This document shows positions 35,715 through 48,252 of a stretch of 64,000 bases of DNA, piece by piece. The notes under the pieces are model-generated. The model was not told where the DNA came from. It ran no database searches and was given only the letters and a program-made list of their open reading frames with translations. The translations under genes and the position numbers were made by a program. Each line of letters begins with the position of its first letter. The first letter of the stretch is position 1. Source of the DNA: Margaritifera margaritifera (taxonomy: Eukaryota; Mollusca; Bivalvia; Unionida; Margaritiferidae); the NCBI GenBank assembly GCA_029931535.1, contig JAQPZY010001660.1, forward strand, positions 7,324,001 to 7,388,000, written 5' to 3'.

Positions 35715-36289
35715 TACTTTTAGACCCTTACTGTAAGGCAACTTTTTTAACATGGATATTTGTCTTGGATCCTATTATAATGGGTGAATTTTGATTTTGT
35801 TTGTACCCAGTACAAGTGGACCTCGCCTATATCACAATGCATTTGTGTGGTTCCCCTGAATGGTGTTACAGTATTTTTATTTAATATGAATCTTTATCAA
35901 CAGATAAGATTTAAATCTAAATGTATAAGCAGTCTAATGTACAGTTAACAGTGAATATTATAGATTCTAACATGTCTTAATTTATTTTAATATTAATTGT
36001 GTGAAGGTAAATGTTTGTGTTTAATCATGGAAAATATTCAAATCAATCATCCTTTAATGCATAGCAACCCTGGAAATAGTGCAGGTACATCAAAAACAGT
36101 TGGTTATGAATGTCAGTTTTTTAGTGTTGTAACAAAATACCCATCTCCTTTGATGTTGTTTTAGAATGTGTAGAGATAACTGTTTTGCAGAGTGCTCTTT
36201 GTGCTTCTTACTCACTGCAGGTTGTGGTAATACTGTGATCATTATGTAGTTAAAATGTACATATATTGCTCTTTCATGAGAGAATGGGT

Positions 36290-37590
36290 ACTTAATTTAC
36301 AGTTTGAGAGAGTTCTGGGTACTTAATTTACAATATGAGCAAGTTCTGGGTACTTAATTTAAAGTTTGAAAGAGTTCTGGGTACTTAATGTACAGTTTGA
36401 GAGAGCTATGGGTACTTAATGTACAGTTTGAGAGAGCTCTGAGTACTTAATGTAGAGTTTGAGAGAACTCTGGGTACTTAATGTACAGTTTGAGAGTTCT
36501 AGGTACTTAATGTACAGTTTGAAAGAGCTCTCTGTACTTAATTTACTGTTTCAGAGAGTTCTGGGTACTTAATGTACAGTTTGAGAGAGTTCTGGATACT
36601 TAATGTACAGTTTGAGAGAGCTCTGGGTACTTAATGTACAGTTTGAGAGAGTTCTAGGTACTTAATTTACAGTTTGAGAGAGCTCTCGGTACTTAATTTA
36701 CAGTTTGAGAGAGAGCTCAGAGTATTTAATGTACAGTTTGAGAGAGCTCTAGGTACTTAATGTACAGTTTGAGAGAGTTCTGGGTACTTAATGTACAGTT
36801 TGAGAGAGCTCTCTGTACTTAATTTACAGTTTGAGAGAGCTCTCTGTACTTAATGTACAGTTTGAGAGAGCTCTCTGTACTTAATTTACAGTTTGAGAGA
36901 GCTCTAGGTACATAATATACAATTAGAGAGAGCTCTGAGTACTTAATTTACAGTTTGAGAGAGCTCTGGGTACTTAATTTACAGTTTGAGAGAGTTCTGG
37001 GTACTTACTTTACAGTTTGAGAGAGTTCTGGGTACTTAATGTACAGTTTGAGAGCTCTAGGTACATAATATACAATTAGAGAGAGCTCTGGGTACTTAAT
37101 GTACAGTTTGAGAGAGCTCTGGATACTTAATTTACAGTTTGAGAGAGTTCTGGGTACTTACTTTACAGTTTGAGAGAGTTCTGGGTACTTAATTTACAGT
37201 TTGAGAGAGCTCTGGGTACTTAATTTACAGTTTGAGAGAGCTGTGGGTACTTACTTTACAGTTTGAGAGAGTTCTGGGTACTTAATTTACAGTTTGAGAG
37301 AGTTCTGGGTACTTACTTTACAGTTAGAGAGAGCTCTGAGTACTTAATTTACAGTTTGAGAGAGCTCTGGGTACTTAATTTACAGTTTGAGAGAGCTGTG
37401 GGTACTTAATGTATAGTTTGAGAGAGTTTTGGGTACTTAATGTACAGTTTGAGAGAGTTCTGGGTACTTACTTTACAGTTTGAGAGAGTTCTGGGTTCTT
37501 ACTGTACAGTTTGAGAGAGCTCTGTCTACCTAATTTACAGTGTGAGAGAGTTCTAGGTACTTACTTTACAGTTTGAGAGAGTTCTGGACT
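36290..37590. repeat. 31-bp minisatellite, about 41 copies
   Basis: The unit is GGGTACTTAATTTACAGTTT followed by GAGAGAGCTCT. It has variants AATGTAC/AATTTAC and GTTCT/GCTCT, and occasional 2-4 bp gains or losses of GA. Confidence 0.95.
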
Positions 37591-37605
37591 CTGGCTATTT
37601 AAGAA

Positions 37606-37915
37606 TTCAACTTCATATTTTACAGGATTCATGAAGTCATTTACACAAAGCATGAACAGTTGTAATGAAGTGAAGGCCGTTTATGCAGAGTGTAACTGAT
37701 TTTCAAACTCTTAATAGGTCAAATAGTTAGAAAACTAATAATGAATATCGAGAAATAACAGAACTATATTTTAACCATTGTTTACAAATATTGTCAAAAC
37801 ACACAAGAAGAGTGCAAAAATACAGAAGTATTTCCTTTCTGGTTTTATAAACTAATAACTTCTTATTTTCTGCTTGACATGTGCAGTTTTAACCAATCTT
37901 GTTACAAAGGTTGGT
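37606..37915 (+). repeat. dispersed 300-bp repeat, copy 1
   Basis: It shares collinear blocks with 48253-48555: CTTCATATTTTACAGGATTC, TTTTAACCATTGTTTACAAA, CACACAAGAAG and AACTAATAACTTCT. The pair is diverged. The nature of the element is unknown; no terminal repeats or coding capacity were seen. Confidence 0.7.
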
Positions 37916-38298
37916 AAAAAATTTTAATTATAAAATATTTAATTACACTAATAAGATTCCCAATCAACCTTGTGCAGAGCCATGATTACAGCAAATGATG
38001 ACTTCAGGCAATTTTGTTGTTTCCAAATTTCACTTTATCCTATTCAGGTGTAACTTCTCAACTTAGGACAGTTGTTATTACTTCACATGGTGTTATACAC
38101 TGTAAAGATATAATTGTTTTCTCTCCTCCTTCTTAAACAGTTTTGTGGGCAAAAATAGGGATCTATTTTTTTTTATTATTGCCTTTAATTTTTCATTTTT
38201 ATGAACGGGAGAAATAAACTTCTCATGCATTATTTAAGCTTTCAGCAGGTATGAAATTAAGTTTGATCATAATGAAACATTCACTTTTATTATAATGG

Positions 38299-38324
38299 TG
38301 TGTGTGTGTGTGTGTGTGTGTGTG
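38299..38324. repeat. (GT)n microsatellite
   Basis: About 13 GT dinucleotides. Confidence 0.95.
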
Positions 38325-38442
38325 CTGGGAATATTAACTTTATCTGAAATTTAGTGACACCACCCTGGATATCTTATCACATATTTTTCCTGATAAACAT
38401 TTTTTTTTTTTACAGATAAACAGGTTGGTTTTTTTTTAGTTT

Positions 38443-38622
38443 GTTTGTAAGAAATGGAATTATATATCAGTTTTTCATCTGTTATGAGAGATATTGATGT
38501 TTGTAAGAAATGCTACTTCGGTATATATCAGTTTTTCATCTGTTATGAGAGATATTGATGTTTGTAAGAAATGCTATTATATATCAGTTTTTCATCTGTT
38601 ATGAGAGATATTGATGTTTGTA
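38443..38622. repeat. 60-bp tandem repeat, 3 copies
   Basis: The unit contains TTTGTAAGAAATG, TATATATCAGTTTTTCATCT and GTTATGAGAGATATTGATG. Confidence 0.9.
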
Positions 38623-38910
38623 ATTTTTTGTTTTGATAATCATAATAATGTCTATCATTATCTGAGATAGAAATGATCATAGACTGCAACCAACTTGATT
38701 ACTAAAAGCCAGGACATGCAGACTTTTATATTGATATATGTGAATCCTGGTTTTAGTTCCGCTTCTTAGTCTAGGTCTAATTACCGCTTTATACCATACA
38801 CGTTGACACTGCCATCAGACAGGGATCTCCCTGATACACTTTGCTAATTAGCAGAAATGCCTTGCTTACACCATCTTGCTTTACTCTGTCATTCCTGGTA
38901 CACAAATATT

Positions 38911-39618
38911 GATGTACATGTATTATTATTGCTGACAGTGACACTTGATGTAGTATCCCCATACATGTATTATTATTGCTGACCGTGACACTTGATATAG
39001 TATCCCCATACATGTATTATTATTGCTGACAGTGACACTTGATGTAGTATCCCCATACATGTATTCTTATTGCTGACAGTGACACTTGATTTAGTATCCC
39101 CATACATGTATTATTATTGCTGACAGTGACACTTGATGTAGTATCCCCCTTACATGTATTATTATTGCTGAAAGTGACACTTGATGTAGTATCCCCATAC
39201 CTGTATTATTATTGCTGAAAGTGACACTTGATGTAGTATCCCCATACCTGTATTATTATTGCTGAAAGTGACACTTGATGTAGTATCCCCATACCTGTAT
39301 TATTATTGCTGAAAGTGACACTTGATGTAGTATCCCCCTTACATGTATTATTATTGCTGACAGTGACACTTGAAGTAGTATCCCCATACATGTATTATTA
39401 TTGCTGAAAGTGACACTTGATGTAGTATCCCCATACATGTATTATTATTGCTGACAGTGACACTTGATGTAGTATCCCCATACCTGTATTATTATTGCTG
39501 ACAGTGACACTTGATGTAGTATCCCCATACATGTATTATTATTGCTGACAGTGTCACTTGATGTAGTATCCCCATACATGTATTATTATTGCTGACAGTG
39601 ACACTTGATGTAGTATCC
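38911..39618. repeat. 47-bp minisatellite, about 15 copies
   Basis: The unit contains CATGTATTATTATTGCTGAC, AGTGACACTTGATGTAGTA and TCCCCATA. It gives spurious antisense reading frames. Confidence 0.95.
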
Positions 39619-39778
39619 CATAGCTTGCTCATTACAGTTGTAGTGGAGGACCAGTTACGTGAGATCAATTTTAGGATCGTGTGAAACATAGTAACATACT
39701 CTTGATTTGATTTTACACTGAGATATTCAAGACATTTGTTGTTTTGTTTTTTGAACAGCTATGAGCTGTGGCCTAACT

Positions 39779-39808
39779 CAATAATAATAATAATAATAAT
39801 AATAATAT
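39779..39808. repeat. (AAT)n microsatellite
   Basis: About nine AAT triplets. Confidence 0.95.
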
Positions 39809-40039
39809 CAAGAGGTCCAAGTGTGTCTGTTATCACTTACCTGTTTTACATAAATTAGCAGTTGACCATTTCACTAAGCAGGCTTATGTAATATTTTAAT
39901 AACATAACCCTGTGTAAACTATCTCCCAAGCTTTATATTGAAGATTTTACCTATTTTATGATAGTGGGATAAAAATTATTTTCAAGGATAAAGGCATGAT
40001 TAATGTACATAGTCTCATGATCATTATTGAACTCATCCA

Positions 40040-40550
40040 AGTTCTTGATGATATTCTTGATGATATAAAACCTATGTACCAAGTTTTATCAAACTTGGAT
40101 GAGAAATATAATGTCTGAATCTAAAGAAGTAACAAGGTCAGCCAGTCAGATGGAACATTTACTCATTAATATGAGCAGATGTAAGGTATTATACAACTTA
40201 AGACAATAATGATATAAGTTTATTTACCAAATTGGAGCAAAATCAGATTGAAATTCAGTGTCCAGAGTGGTAACAAGCTCAGCCTATTACTTACAAGATT
40301 ATGTCATAAATATGTGTAGCTTTTGCTCATAATCAACTGTACGATTATTTAACAACTTGGATCAAAATCTGATTTGAAACTTAGTTGCTTGAGTGTTGAC
40401 AAGCTCAGCCTGTCAGATGTAAGATCACATCATTAACATGCATGGTTCTCGCTCATAATCACAAAATATTTTTAAAAACTTGCCAGAAATCTGATTTGTT
40501 CAAAAAGTGAGATTTATTGTGTAAAATCCACTCTTATCCTGGGAACTGGG
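40040..40550 (+). repeat. degenerate tandem units of about 120 bp (family D)
   Basis: Three to four units share AACTTGGATGA/CAAAAT, CAGATTGAAATTCAGTG, GGTAACAAGCTCAGCC and TTAACATG. No termini are defined. Confidence 0.55.
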
Positions 40551-40599
40551 TGAGCATTATACGAAAGATAATAATAGTAGTCTAGTATAGTAGTATATT

Positions 40600-41437
40600 T
40601 TCCTTACACACACACATTGTCATCATTAATGCTTTCAATATTGTATATCATGATGTGCATTTGTTCACAGCTTCCTTTCTCTGTGTCTTTTCTGCTTCTG
40701 TCAATATATAATTGACTGACAAGACTTTATGATCATATTTTAAGTTCATTTTTGTCTCATCTGCTTAAGCATGGAGAAATATACAAGTAACTTTTCTGCT
40801 GACAGCATGCATCACAAATGTTACAGTTTGTGTTTTAGTTTTTTAAAAGTTACATAATTATCTTCTACATGATATGCTGCATTAAAGTGAAACTCTTTGA
40901 TGATTATATCGCAATAGATCTAAAGTTTATATGATACAGTGCTAATAGTTCCTGTCTTGACTGTCTCACCTCCTTAAGCATCATGGTGAACAATTTTAAA
41001 GGTTTGCATTATAGGTTTGGAAAGTCACATATCTTCTACATCAGTGGCTCGACTGAAACTTTATAATAACATTACTATGGGTCTAAAGTTTATACACTGA
41101 TATGCTTGGAGTTCATGTCTTGTCTCACCTGCTTAACCAGAAAGCTTGATTCATCATTGTGAAAAATGTTACAGTTTTGTGTTAAAATTCTGAAAGTCAC
41201 ATATTTTCAACATCATATGCTGTTTCAGCTGAAAATGTTTGATAATATTACTTTAGGTATAACATTTAAACGCTGATATGCGAGAAGTTCCTGTCTTGCC
41301 TGTCGTGCCTACTTAAGTATTATGGTCAACAATGTTAAAGTTTTGTGTGAAGGTTTATGAAAGTCAGATACGTGGCTTATAGTGACAATGGATGCAGGTG
41401 AGACACCAGGTTCTGCTAAACACTTGTTAGTCTACCT
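40600..41437 (+). repeat. degenerate tandem units of about 180 bp (family E)
   Basis: Four units share GTTCCTGTCTTGACTGTCTC, ACCTGCTTAAGCAT, GTGAACAATTTTAAAG and GGAAAGTCACATATCTTC. It runs directly into family B copy 2. Confidence 0.6.
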
Positions 41438-42372
41438 GGCTATAAGGCCAAGTGAGCTTATGGTATGGCCTTAGTGTGTGTCATCCATCATGCATCTGTC
41501 AACATTTGCTATTTTCTACTTCATATAAACTGCTCACTAGAATTTGACCAAATTTGACAAAAGCATCATCGCATAGAGCTCTTTCAGTTTTGGTCAAATG
41601 ATTCTGATCCACCATTAAATATGGCCACAGTTACTAAATATAGACAAACCTTTAAATTTATCATAAAAAGAACATTCAGCAGAATTTTACCCAATTTGAG
41701 AGAAAGCATTCTGGCATGATAGGTTTTCAAATTTTTACAAATAATGCTGATTCGCTGTCAAATATGGCCACTGTTACTTAAATATAGACAAACCATTCAA
41801 TGAGTTCATAAAAGAAAACACTCTGTAGAATATACACAAATATGAGAGGATGCATCCTGGCATGATGGACTTTAACGTTATACAAATTATGCTGATTCAC
41901 CATCAAATATGGCTGCTGTTACTAAAAATAGAAAAAGTTTAACAGCTTCTCAAAAACCACTCAACAGAATTTGACCAAATTTGAGAGAAAGCATCCTAGC
42001 TTGAAGGCCTTTCCAATTATACAAATGATGCTGCTCCACCATCAAATATGTCTGCCATTACTATAAATAGAAGAAACCTTTTAAAGAACTTTATCTCAGT
42101 AAACTGATCAACAGAATTTGACCAACTTTAACAGAAATCATTCTGTCATAAAGACCTTTCAATATTGGCAGTGTGATGTTAATGTTGATGAAGATACAAA
42201 ATATAGAAAAACCTTGAGACCATTGCTTTCATAACATTTGCAGTCAACAGCGTTGGAATAAATTTCTACAGAAAGCATCCTACTGTCCCATATTTCTTGG
42301 CCAGATACTAGGCAAGTGTCAGCAGGGAGAGCAATCTCAGGAACACTTAGGCTTTTCTCATTTCATTAATAG
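41438..42372 (+). repeat. tandem-unit element family B, copy 2
   Basis: It opens with GGCTATAAGGCCAAGTGAGC and GTGTGTCATCCATCATGC, a leader of the type seen in bivalve tandem-unit elements. Five to six units follow with TTTGACCAAATTTGA, CATCCTGGCAT and CACCATCAAATATGGC. It lacks the SINE found in copy 1. Confidence 0.75.
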
Positions 42373-42699
42373 GTATTTTCAGTGTAAACAATAACTTGAA
42401 CATGAAAAAAAACATTAGATACCATTTGGCAGAAAATTTAATGCGGTTCTTGGACTTTTTGAGTGAATACTGTCTTTTTAAAAAATCTGACCAGATGTTT
42501 TAAGGATTTTATATGTATTACCTTTATCTTTTATTTTATATACATTTTACAGAATTTTAAAATCTATACTTTTTATTTTATTTTGTTGCACTTCATGTTT
42601 TCATTTATTTGGAAGAATTTATCTTTTTTGAACTTTACTACCTTCAGTTGGCACCATGTAACCACTATTGTGCTGAGGTGCTGTAAAACACTACTATAT

Positions 42700-44112
42700 A
42701 TACATACATTAATGCAATCATATTTCAATACATATACATAGATTAATGCAATCATATTTCAATACATATACATACATTAATGCAATCATGTTTCTATACA
42801 TATACATACATTAATGCAATCATATTTCAATACATATACATACATTAATGCAATCATGTTTCAATACATATACATACATTAATGCAATCATGTTTCAATT
42901 CATATACGTACATTAATGCAATCATGTTTCTATACATATACGTACATTAATGCAATCATGTTTCTATACATATACATACATTAATGCAATCATATTTAAA
43001 TACATATACATACATTAATGCAATCATATTTCAATACATATACATACATTAATGCAATCATATTTCAATACATATACATACATTAATGCAATCATATTTC
43101 AATACATATACATACATTAATGCAATCATGTTTCAATACATATACATACATTAATGCAATCATATTTCAATACATATACATACATTAATGCAATCATATT
43201 TCAATGCATATACATACATTAATGCAATCATATTTCAATACATATACATACATAATGCAATCATATTTCAATACATATACATACATTAATGCAATCATAT
43301 TTCAATACATATACATACATTAATGCAATCATATTTCAATACATATACATACATTAATGCAATCATGTTTCTATACATATATGTACATTAATGCAATCAT
43401 GTTTCTATACATATACATACATTAATGCAATCATATTTCAATACATATACATACATTAATGCAATCATATTTCAATACATATACATACATTAATGCAATC
43501 ATGTTTCAATACATATACATACATTAATGCAATCATGTTTCAATACATATACATACATTAATGCAATCATGTTTCAATACATATACATACATTAATGCAA
43601 TCATGTTTCAATACATATACATACATTAATGCAATCATGTTTCAATACATATACATACATTAATGCAATCATGTTTCAATACATATACATACATTAATGC
43701 AATCATGTTTCAATACATATACATACATTAATGCAATCATGTTTCAATACATATACATACATTAATGCAATCATGTTTCAATACATATACATACATTAAT
43801 GCAATCATGTTTCTATACATATACATACATTAATGTAATCATGTTTCTATGCATATACATACATTAATGCAATCATATTTCAATACATATACATACATTA
43901 ATGTAATCATATTTCAATACATATACATACATAATTTAAATTATATTTCAATACATATGCATACATTAATCCAATCATATTTCAATACATATACATACAT
44001 TAATCCAATCATATTTCAATACATATACATACATTAATGCAATCATATTTCAATACATATACATACATTAATGTAATCATATTTCAATACATATACATTA
44101 ATGCAATCATAT
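42700..44112. repeat. 34-bp minisatellite, about 41 copies
   Basis: The unit is ATGCAATCATATTTCAATAC followed by ATATACATACATTA. Two main variants (CATATTTC, CATGTTTC) are arranged in blocks, the CATGTTTC type dominating 43500-43860. Confidence 0.95.
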
Positions 44113-45218
44113 TTCAGTCAATGTGTATTCTTCTACTGCATGGTCTTTAAGAAGACCATTTTTAACATTAAATGCTGCCAGATTTTCAAAACAAAAAAGT
44201 GATAAATTATCAGCTAGAGAGAGACATTACATCACAATAAAGTAAGATTAACCATTACACATTCAAAATGAAACATAAAGGCTCAATAATGATTTTTATG
44301 CATTTGTATGTCCAAGAAGGGAAAAAGAATGTCACAGTAAAATTCTTGCTGTGTCAATACTTATTATTTCATTTATTTGATACATGTCTTTTTTGTACTG
44401 AATTGTAAACCAATTTTGCCTGTGAATTGATGATGTCTGTCCAGATGTCTGTCTGTCCAGAAGTCTGTCTGTCTGGCATCAACCCTGATGTTAGGGTTTG
44501 CATTTAGGTCATTTTCTCAGACACTATTGCCTGTAGTGTCATATGACTTGTAAAATGTTTCATGTGGAGTACTACAGCCATCAATGAAACCTAGGTCACT
44601 ATGATCTATATTTTTTGGTTTGCAATCTGAGAAATATAAATTTGTTTTAGCCTGTTGCTAATGAGATAAAGTTTACAATTTCAAACCATACTTTGACTTG
44701 TTTTGCTGCAATGTATTTTAAGAGAATCTCAGCAAAAGTGTACAGATGGAGTTCTCAACTTTTTCAAATCTTAGAATCATAGAAATACTTAAAAAAATTT
44801 CAAAACAAAATTGTCAAAGAGCTTGTATACTTTTAGAAATCCATTGAAATCAATATTTTATTATAAATGAAATTACAGATTACCGCCAGTGGAAGAATGC
44901 CTTAGTTTATCTTTCCTTTCAAGTGAATTTTTTTTTTAAAAAATCATTTAGCTGTAATATCATATTCAAGTGTAAGATACTTTTTCATTCACAAAACTTG
45001 ACATTTTGTCATTGAAATAATATTGCAAACTGATCTTTTAATGGTTGATTAAGATTATTAAACCTTACAATGTAATGGTGTCATTTTAACTATTAAAAAT
45101 TTAATCCCAATGGATTAGACTAGCCTAGTTTGATTTTTCTTTTGTATATACTTGTATGTTACATTTATCTTTTACCTTTTTCAATGTTCATTTTTGTCCT
45201 GTTTCACATCCTATACAG

Positions 45219-45465
45219 ATGGTTGAAGTGGAAGTTGCGCCTGATGTTCATTTTATGGGAAATCCGTGCTAGGAAGAATGCGCAACAGACTGGTCGATCC
45301 AACAAGACACTTGACACCTCACGTTCCAGACAGAAAAACAACAAACCTGTAACTCCTCGTAGTCAGAGCAGAAACCAAGCCACACCTACCCGTAGCAATC
45401 AACGGACCCCATCTCAGTCCCGACGTCCTTCCATTAGATCTGTTGATGAAACAAATCAGAGTTAA
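45219..45465 (+). CDS. terminal exon: Trp-rich segment and basic tail
   Basis: The acceptor is ATCCTATACAG. Its first A completes the split Arg from exon 7. The exon encodes WLKWKLRLMFILWEIRARKN, a Trp/Leu/Arg-rich amphipathic or membrane-apposed segment. A basic, Ser/Thr/Gln/Pro-rich tail follows (KPVTPRSQSRNQATPTRSNQ, RTPSQSRRPSIRS) and stops at TAA 45463-45465. Reading from the first ATG at 45219 would give a different short frame ending at TAG, but exon 7 fixes the phase. It is residues 406-487. The tail has repeated S/TP and RxxS-like sites, like exon 5. Function unknown; a cytoskeletal or membrane-anchoring role would be guesswork. Confidence 0.85.
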
Positions 45466-45877
45466 TTCATAGTTCTGGAAATATAGACCTTTATTATTAA
45501 ACCTTGGCTGTGTCATAGCTTTAACTTGTATCAGTGCATGAAAACTTGTGTAGACAATTGAAATCCTAGTCAGATTCACAAATCTAGAGTACTGGAATCA
45601 GAATTATACACAATTACACTATTTCATTACTCCAGGCTTCCTTGACAAGATAAACTTGTTTTTAGTAATAAGAGCTTTGGACTTTAAATTTATTATTCTT
45701 GGTGGCAGTCATTATGGTGTGACATTAATGTAGAAAATCTGTCTGCTAAGGCAAAAACAGTCCATCTGAATATTTTTTTTATTTAGCTGAAAGTGCGGCA
45801 TGAAGTTTTGCTATTTGTTAGAAACAGATTACATGGTATATGCTATACTATTCTAGCAGAGACATATAATCATGGTA

Positions 45878-46094
45878 CTGTATGTACTCGTGTATAATCT
45901 TATACCAACTGCAAACTGCATAGACCCAGAGCAGCTATTGCATAATGCACCAGCAGATCTGGGTCTATGCAGTTTGTAAGGAATAATCAGTAGAACAAAC
46001 AACATAGACCCTGATCTACTGGAGCATTATGCAATGGCAGATCAGGGTCTATGTTGTTTGCATTTGGACCCAGCTTATACATGAGTATATACAG
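45878..46094 (+). mobile_element. double-hairpin MITE (family DH), copy 7
   Basis: The ends CTGTATGTACTCGTGTATAA and TTATACATGAGTATATACAG have TA borders. Same orientation as copies 1, 2 and 6. The second hairpin is intact; the first has one mutated arm (AGACCCAGAGCAGC). Confidence 0.92.
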
Positions 46095-46557
46095 TATATA
46101 CATGTCACTAGTTCTACTCATTTATATGTAAGATATAAATCAAAGGTACAGTGAATATTGACTGGTATGAGGAGAAAATACAAGAATTTACCTTCTCAGA
46201 TCAAACGCAGTGTGAACAGTATTGTATAAATGTTAAACTCCATCGTCCCAGTTAAAAAAAATTGTTTTTAAGAGGGCAGCATCAGTGTTTACCAACTGCC
46301 ATCAGACCCTAGCCAGGATGTCCAGGTTGAAATGGTTTTTATGTATAACTTTCAGATCAGGCACATCAGTCAATCAATCCATGCCACTGTCCCCAGTACA
46401 GATCAGATAATATATAACCCTCTGTAGAAGACAGTATTGTGTGAACACTTCCTACTGGGAAAATGTTATTGTTATAGTGTTGAAGAACACAAGTTACTTA
46501 TTTAAAAATGAGAACTGTATGTGAAGGTCATGTTAATTGCCATGTTATGTAGAAAGA

Positions 46558-46700
46558 AGTCTCTCTTTCAATTAGAGCAAACACATAAACTAAAACACCA
46601 TCCATCCATTTCTAAAAGCTTACATGTATACTCTTTCAGTTAGAGGGAACACATAAACTAAAACACCATCCGTCTATTTCTAACAGTTTACATGTATACA
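46558..46700. repeat. two-copy tandem duplication of about 72 bp
   Basis: CTCTTTCAATTAGAG ... ACACATAAACTAAAACACCA ... TTACATGTATAC occurs twice in a row. Confidence 0.85.
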
Positions 46701-46727
46701 CATTTTTATACCTGTCAAACTCTTCAA

Positions 46728-46755
46728 AAATCTCTCTCTCCTTCCCTCTCTCTGC

Positions 46756-46787
<32 letters not shown>

Positions 46788-46790
46788 TTG
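46728..46790. repeat. (CT)n then (TA)n compound microsatellite
   Basis: CT-rich tract followed by TATATATATA. Confidence 0.9.
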
Positions 46791-48252
46791 TATTATTGTT
46801 ACATGCACCAGTTTTTGAAAGAATTTCTGGTGAACAGATGGAAGTTACCTCTATGCCAAATATTAACGGCAATTTATTCACAGGACCACAAATAATTTAC
46901 ATAAGAAACTATGCATATTTTGTGGAAGCTGCATTGTATTTTTTGTTACTGTTTTGAAATTTGTTTATAAACAAGAATTAGGGTTTGCCAAAAAAAATGG
47001 ACTCTAGTGGATAAACTATGCAAAATTTTGAGGTAAATTAGCATGAAAGGTACTTTGATTGAACATAAAATGAACAGCATGGCAGTTTCATATTGTTATT
47101 TTTGAAGTTAAATGCAGCTTTAACTCTGTATGTTGGAGAGCTTCTGCAAATCTGCAAGCAAATGTGTTTTACAATTTATACTTACAGTGTTTACTCATTG
47201 TCAATATATTTTATCCTATTTTGAAAAAGTAAAGCTGTCACTTTTGATGTGTACATTACTAGTGAATGATAAGGTAGGTGGTACTGAATATGTACTTGTC
47301 TGTATTCATGCTTTGGAAAAAAAGTAAAAACACATATGAATGAATGATGTCAGTATTTAGCTTACATTTAAAGAGAAAATAACATATTTGGCAAATTGTG
47401 AAAAATATAATTAATGTTTCTCTATTCTTTCATTTAATCAGAACTTCATTTGAAGTTGAAATGAATTTAATGTAGCATATGTGTTTCCCATAATTGACAT
47501 ACTAATGAACACAGATTTTAAAAATCTTGCAATTTATCTACAGGCTTCCGTCCACATTCAGATCTGTAATGTAAATATTTCTGTACAATTATGAATTATA
47601 TTATTTTTCATAGTAGATCATTTTATATAGTATTTATAAATCTGTTTATCAAATGCACTTGTTGATCTGTATGCATGGATTTCATGCATTCGCTGTTTTA
47701 TCACATAATTTGCATTTAATCACAGTTGGGTTTCAAAGTGCCATTTCATGTTAAATTTTTTTTCATATATTAGTTGTCAATTTTAAAAGTATAAGCATCC
47801 CACACCATGTTACTATCTTTTATTTTATAGTTCCAGAAAGTGCTGTGATACAAGTTTCTACATTATTTTAATCAAAGCCTAGGAAAGATTATTACATATT
47901 CCCTCTTTTTTACATTTATTGTATGAATAACATTTCCTCAGAAGGTAATATGAATGATTTTATTGTAAATAATATTTCTCTTTTTTTTCTCTTTAATTTA
48001 TAGTTCTAGAACAATGGAAAAGTTGTACTACTTTACATCAGTATATTGTACAATGCCTACCTTTCTATGGTCACAACATCCAACAATTCATCACATTGGT
48101 CTGATATTGCCTTGCAAACTTGTGAAAAGCATCTATACCAAGAAGTTACCATTTTTTGCTTTTGAATAACCCACTCTTAACTGCAAATAGCCTCGACAGA
48201 TCTGTCATCATGTTATGTATTTATTACATGACTATTGTCTTATTGTGGTTAA

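Larger units (their letters stand above)
32780..45218 (+). other. intron 7 (12.4 kb)
   Basis: Repeat-dominated: family A copy 3, a DH MITE, minisatellites at 36290-37590, 38443-38622, 38911-39618 and 42700-44112, and tandem-unit families at 40040-42372. The stretches 32780-33320, 34965-35495, 35717-36289, 37916-38298 and 44113-45218 are AT-rich with no recognised gene. Confidence 0.7.
45466..48252 (+). other. 3' UTR and downstream non-coding DNA
   Basis: A variant poly(A) signal ATTAAA lies about 30 nt after the stop (45496). No AATAAA is close. The stretch also holds DH MITE copy 7, a two-copy duplication and a CT-rich tract. From about 46800 to 48252 it is AT-rich with no recognised feature. 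Confidence 0.5.

Noticed and set aside
36290..37590. CRISPR-like regularity of short repeats (also 42700-44112, 10706-11456)
   Set aside because: Units are contiguous with no unique spacers, in eukaryotic intron context; these are minisatellites.
39209..39689. - strand frames at 38789-39689
   Set aside because: Translations of the 47-bp minisatellite.
45219..45272. Short frame from the ATG at 45219 as the terminal exon reading
   Set aside because: The split Arg codon from exon 7 fixes a different phase, which stays open to 45465 and yields a typical basic tail.
46692..46895. 67-codon + strand frame with Ser-Leu repeats
   Set aside because: Translation of the CT microsatellite.
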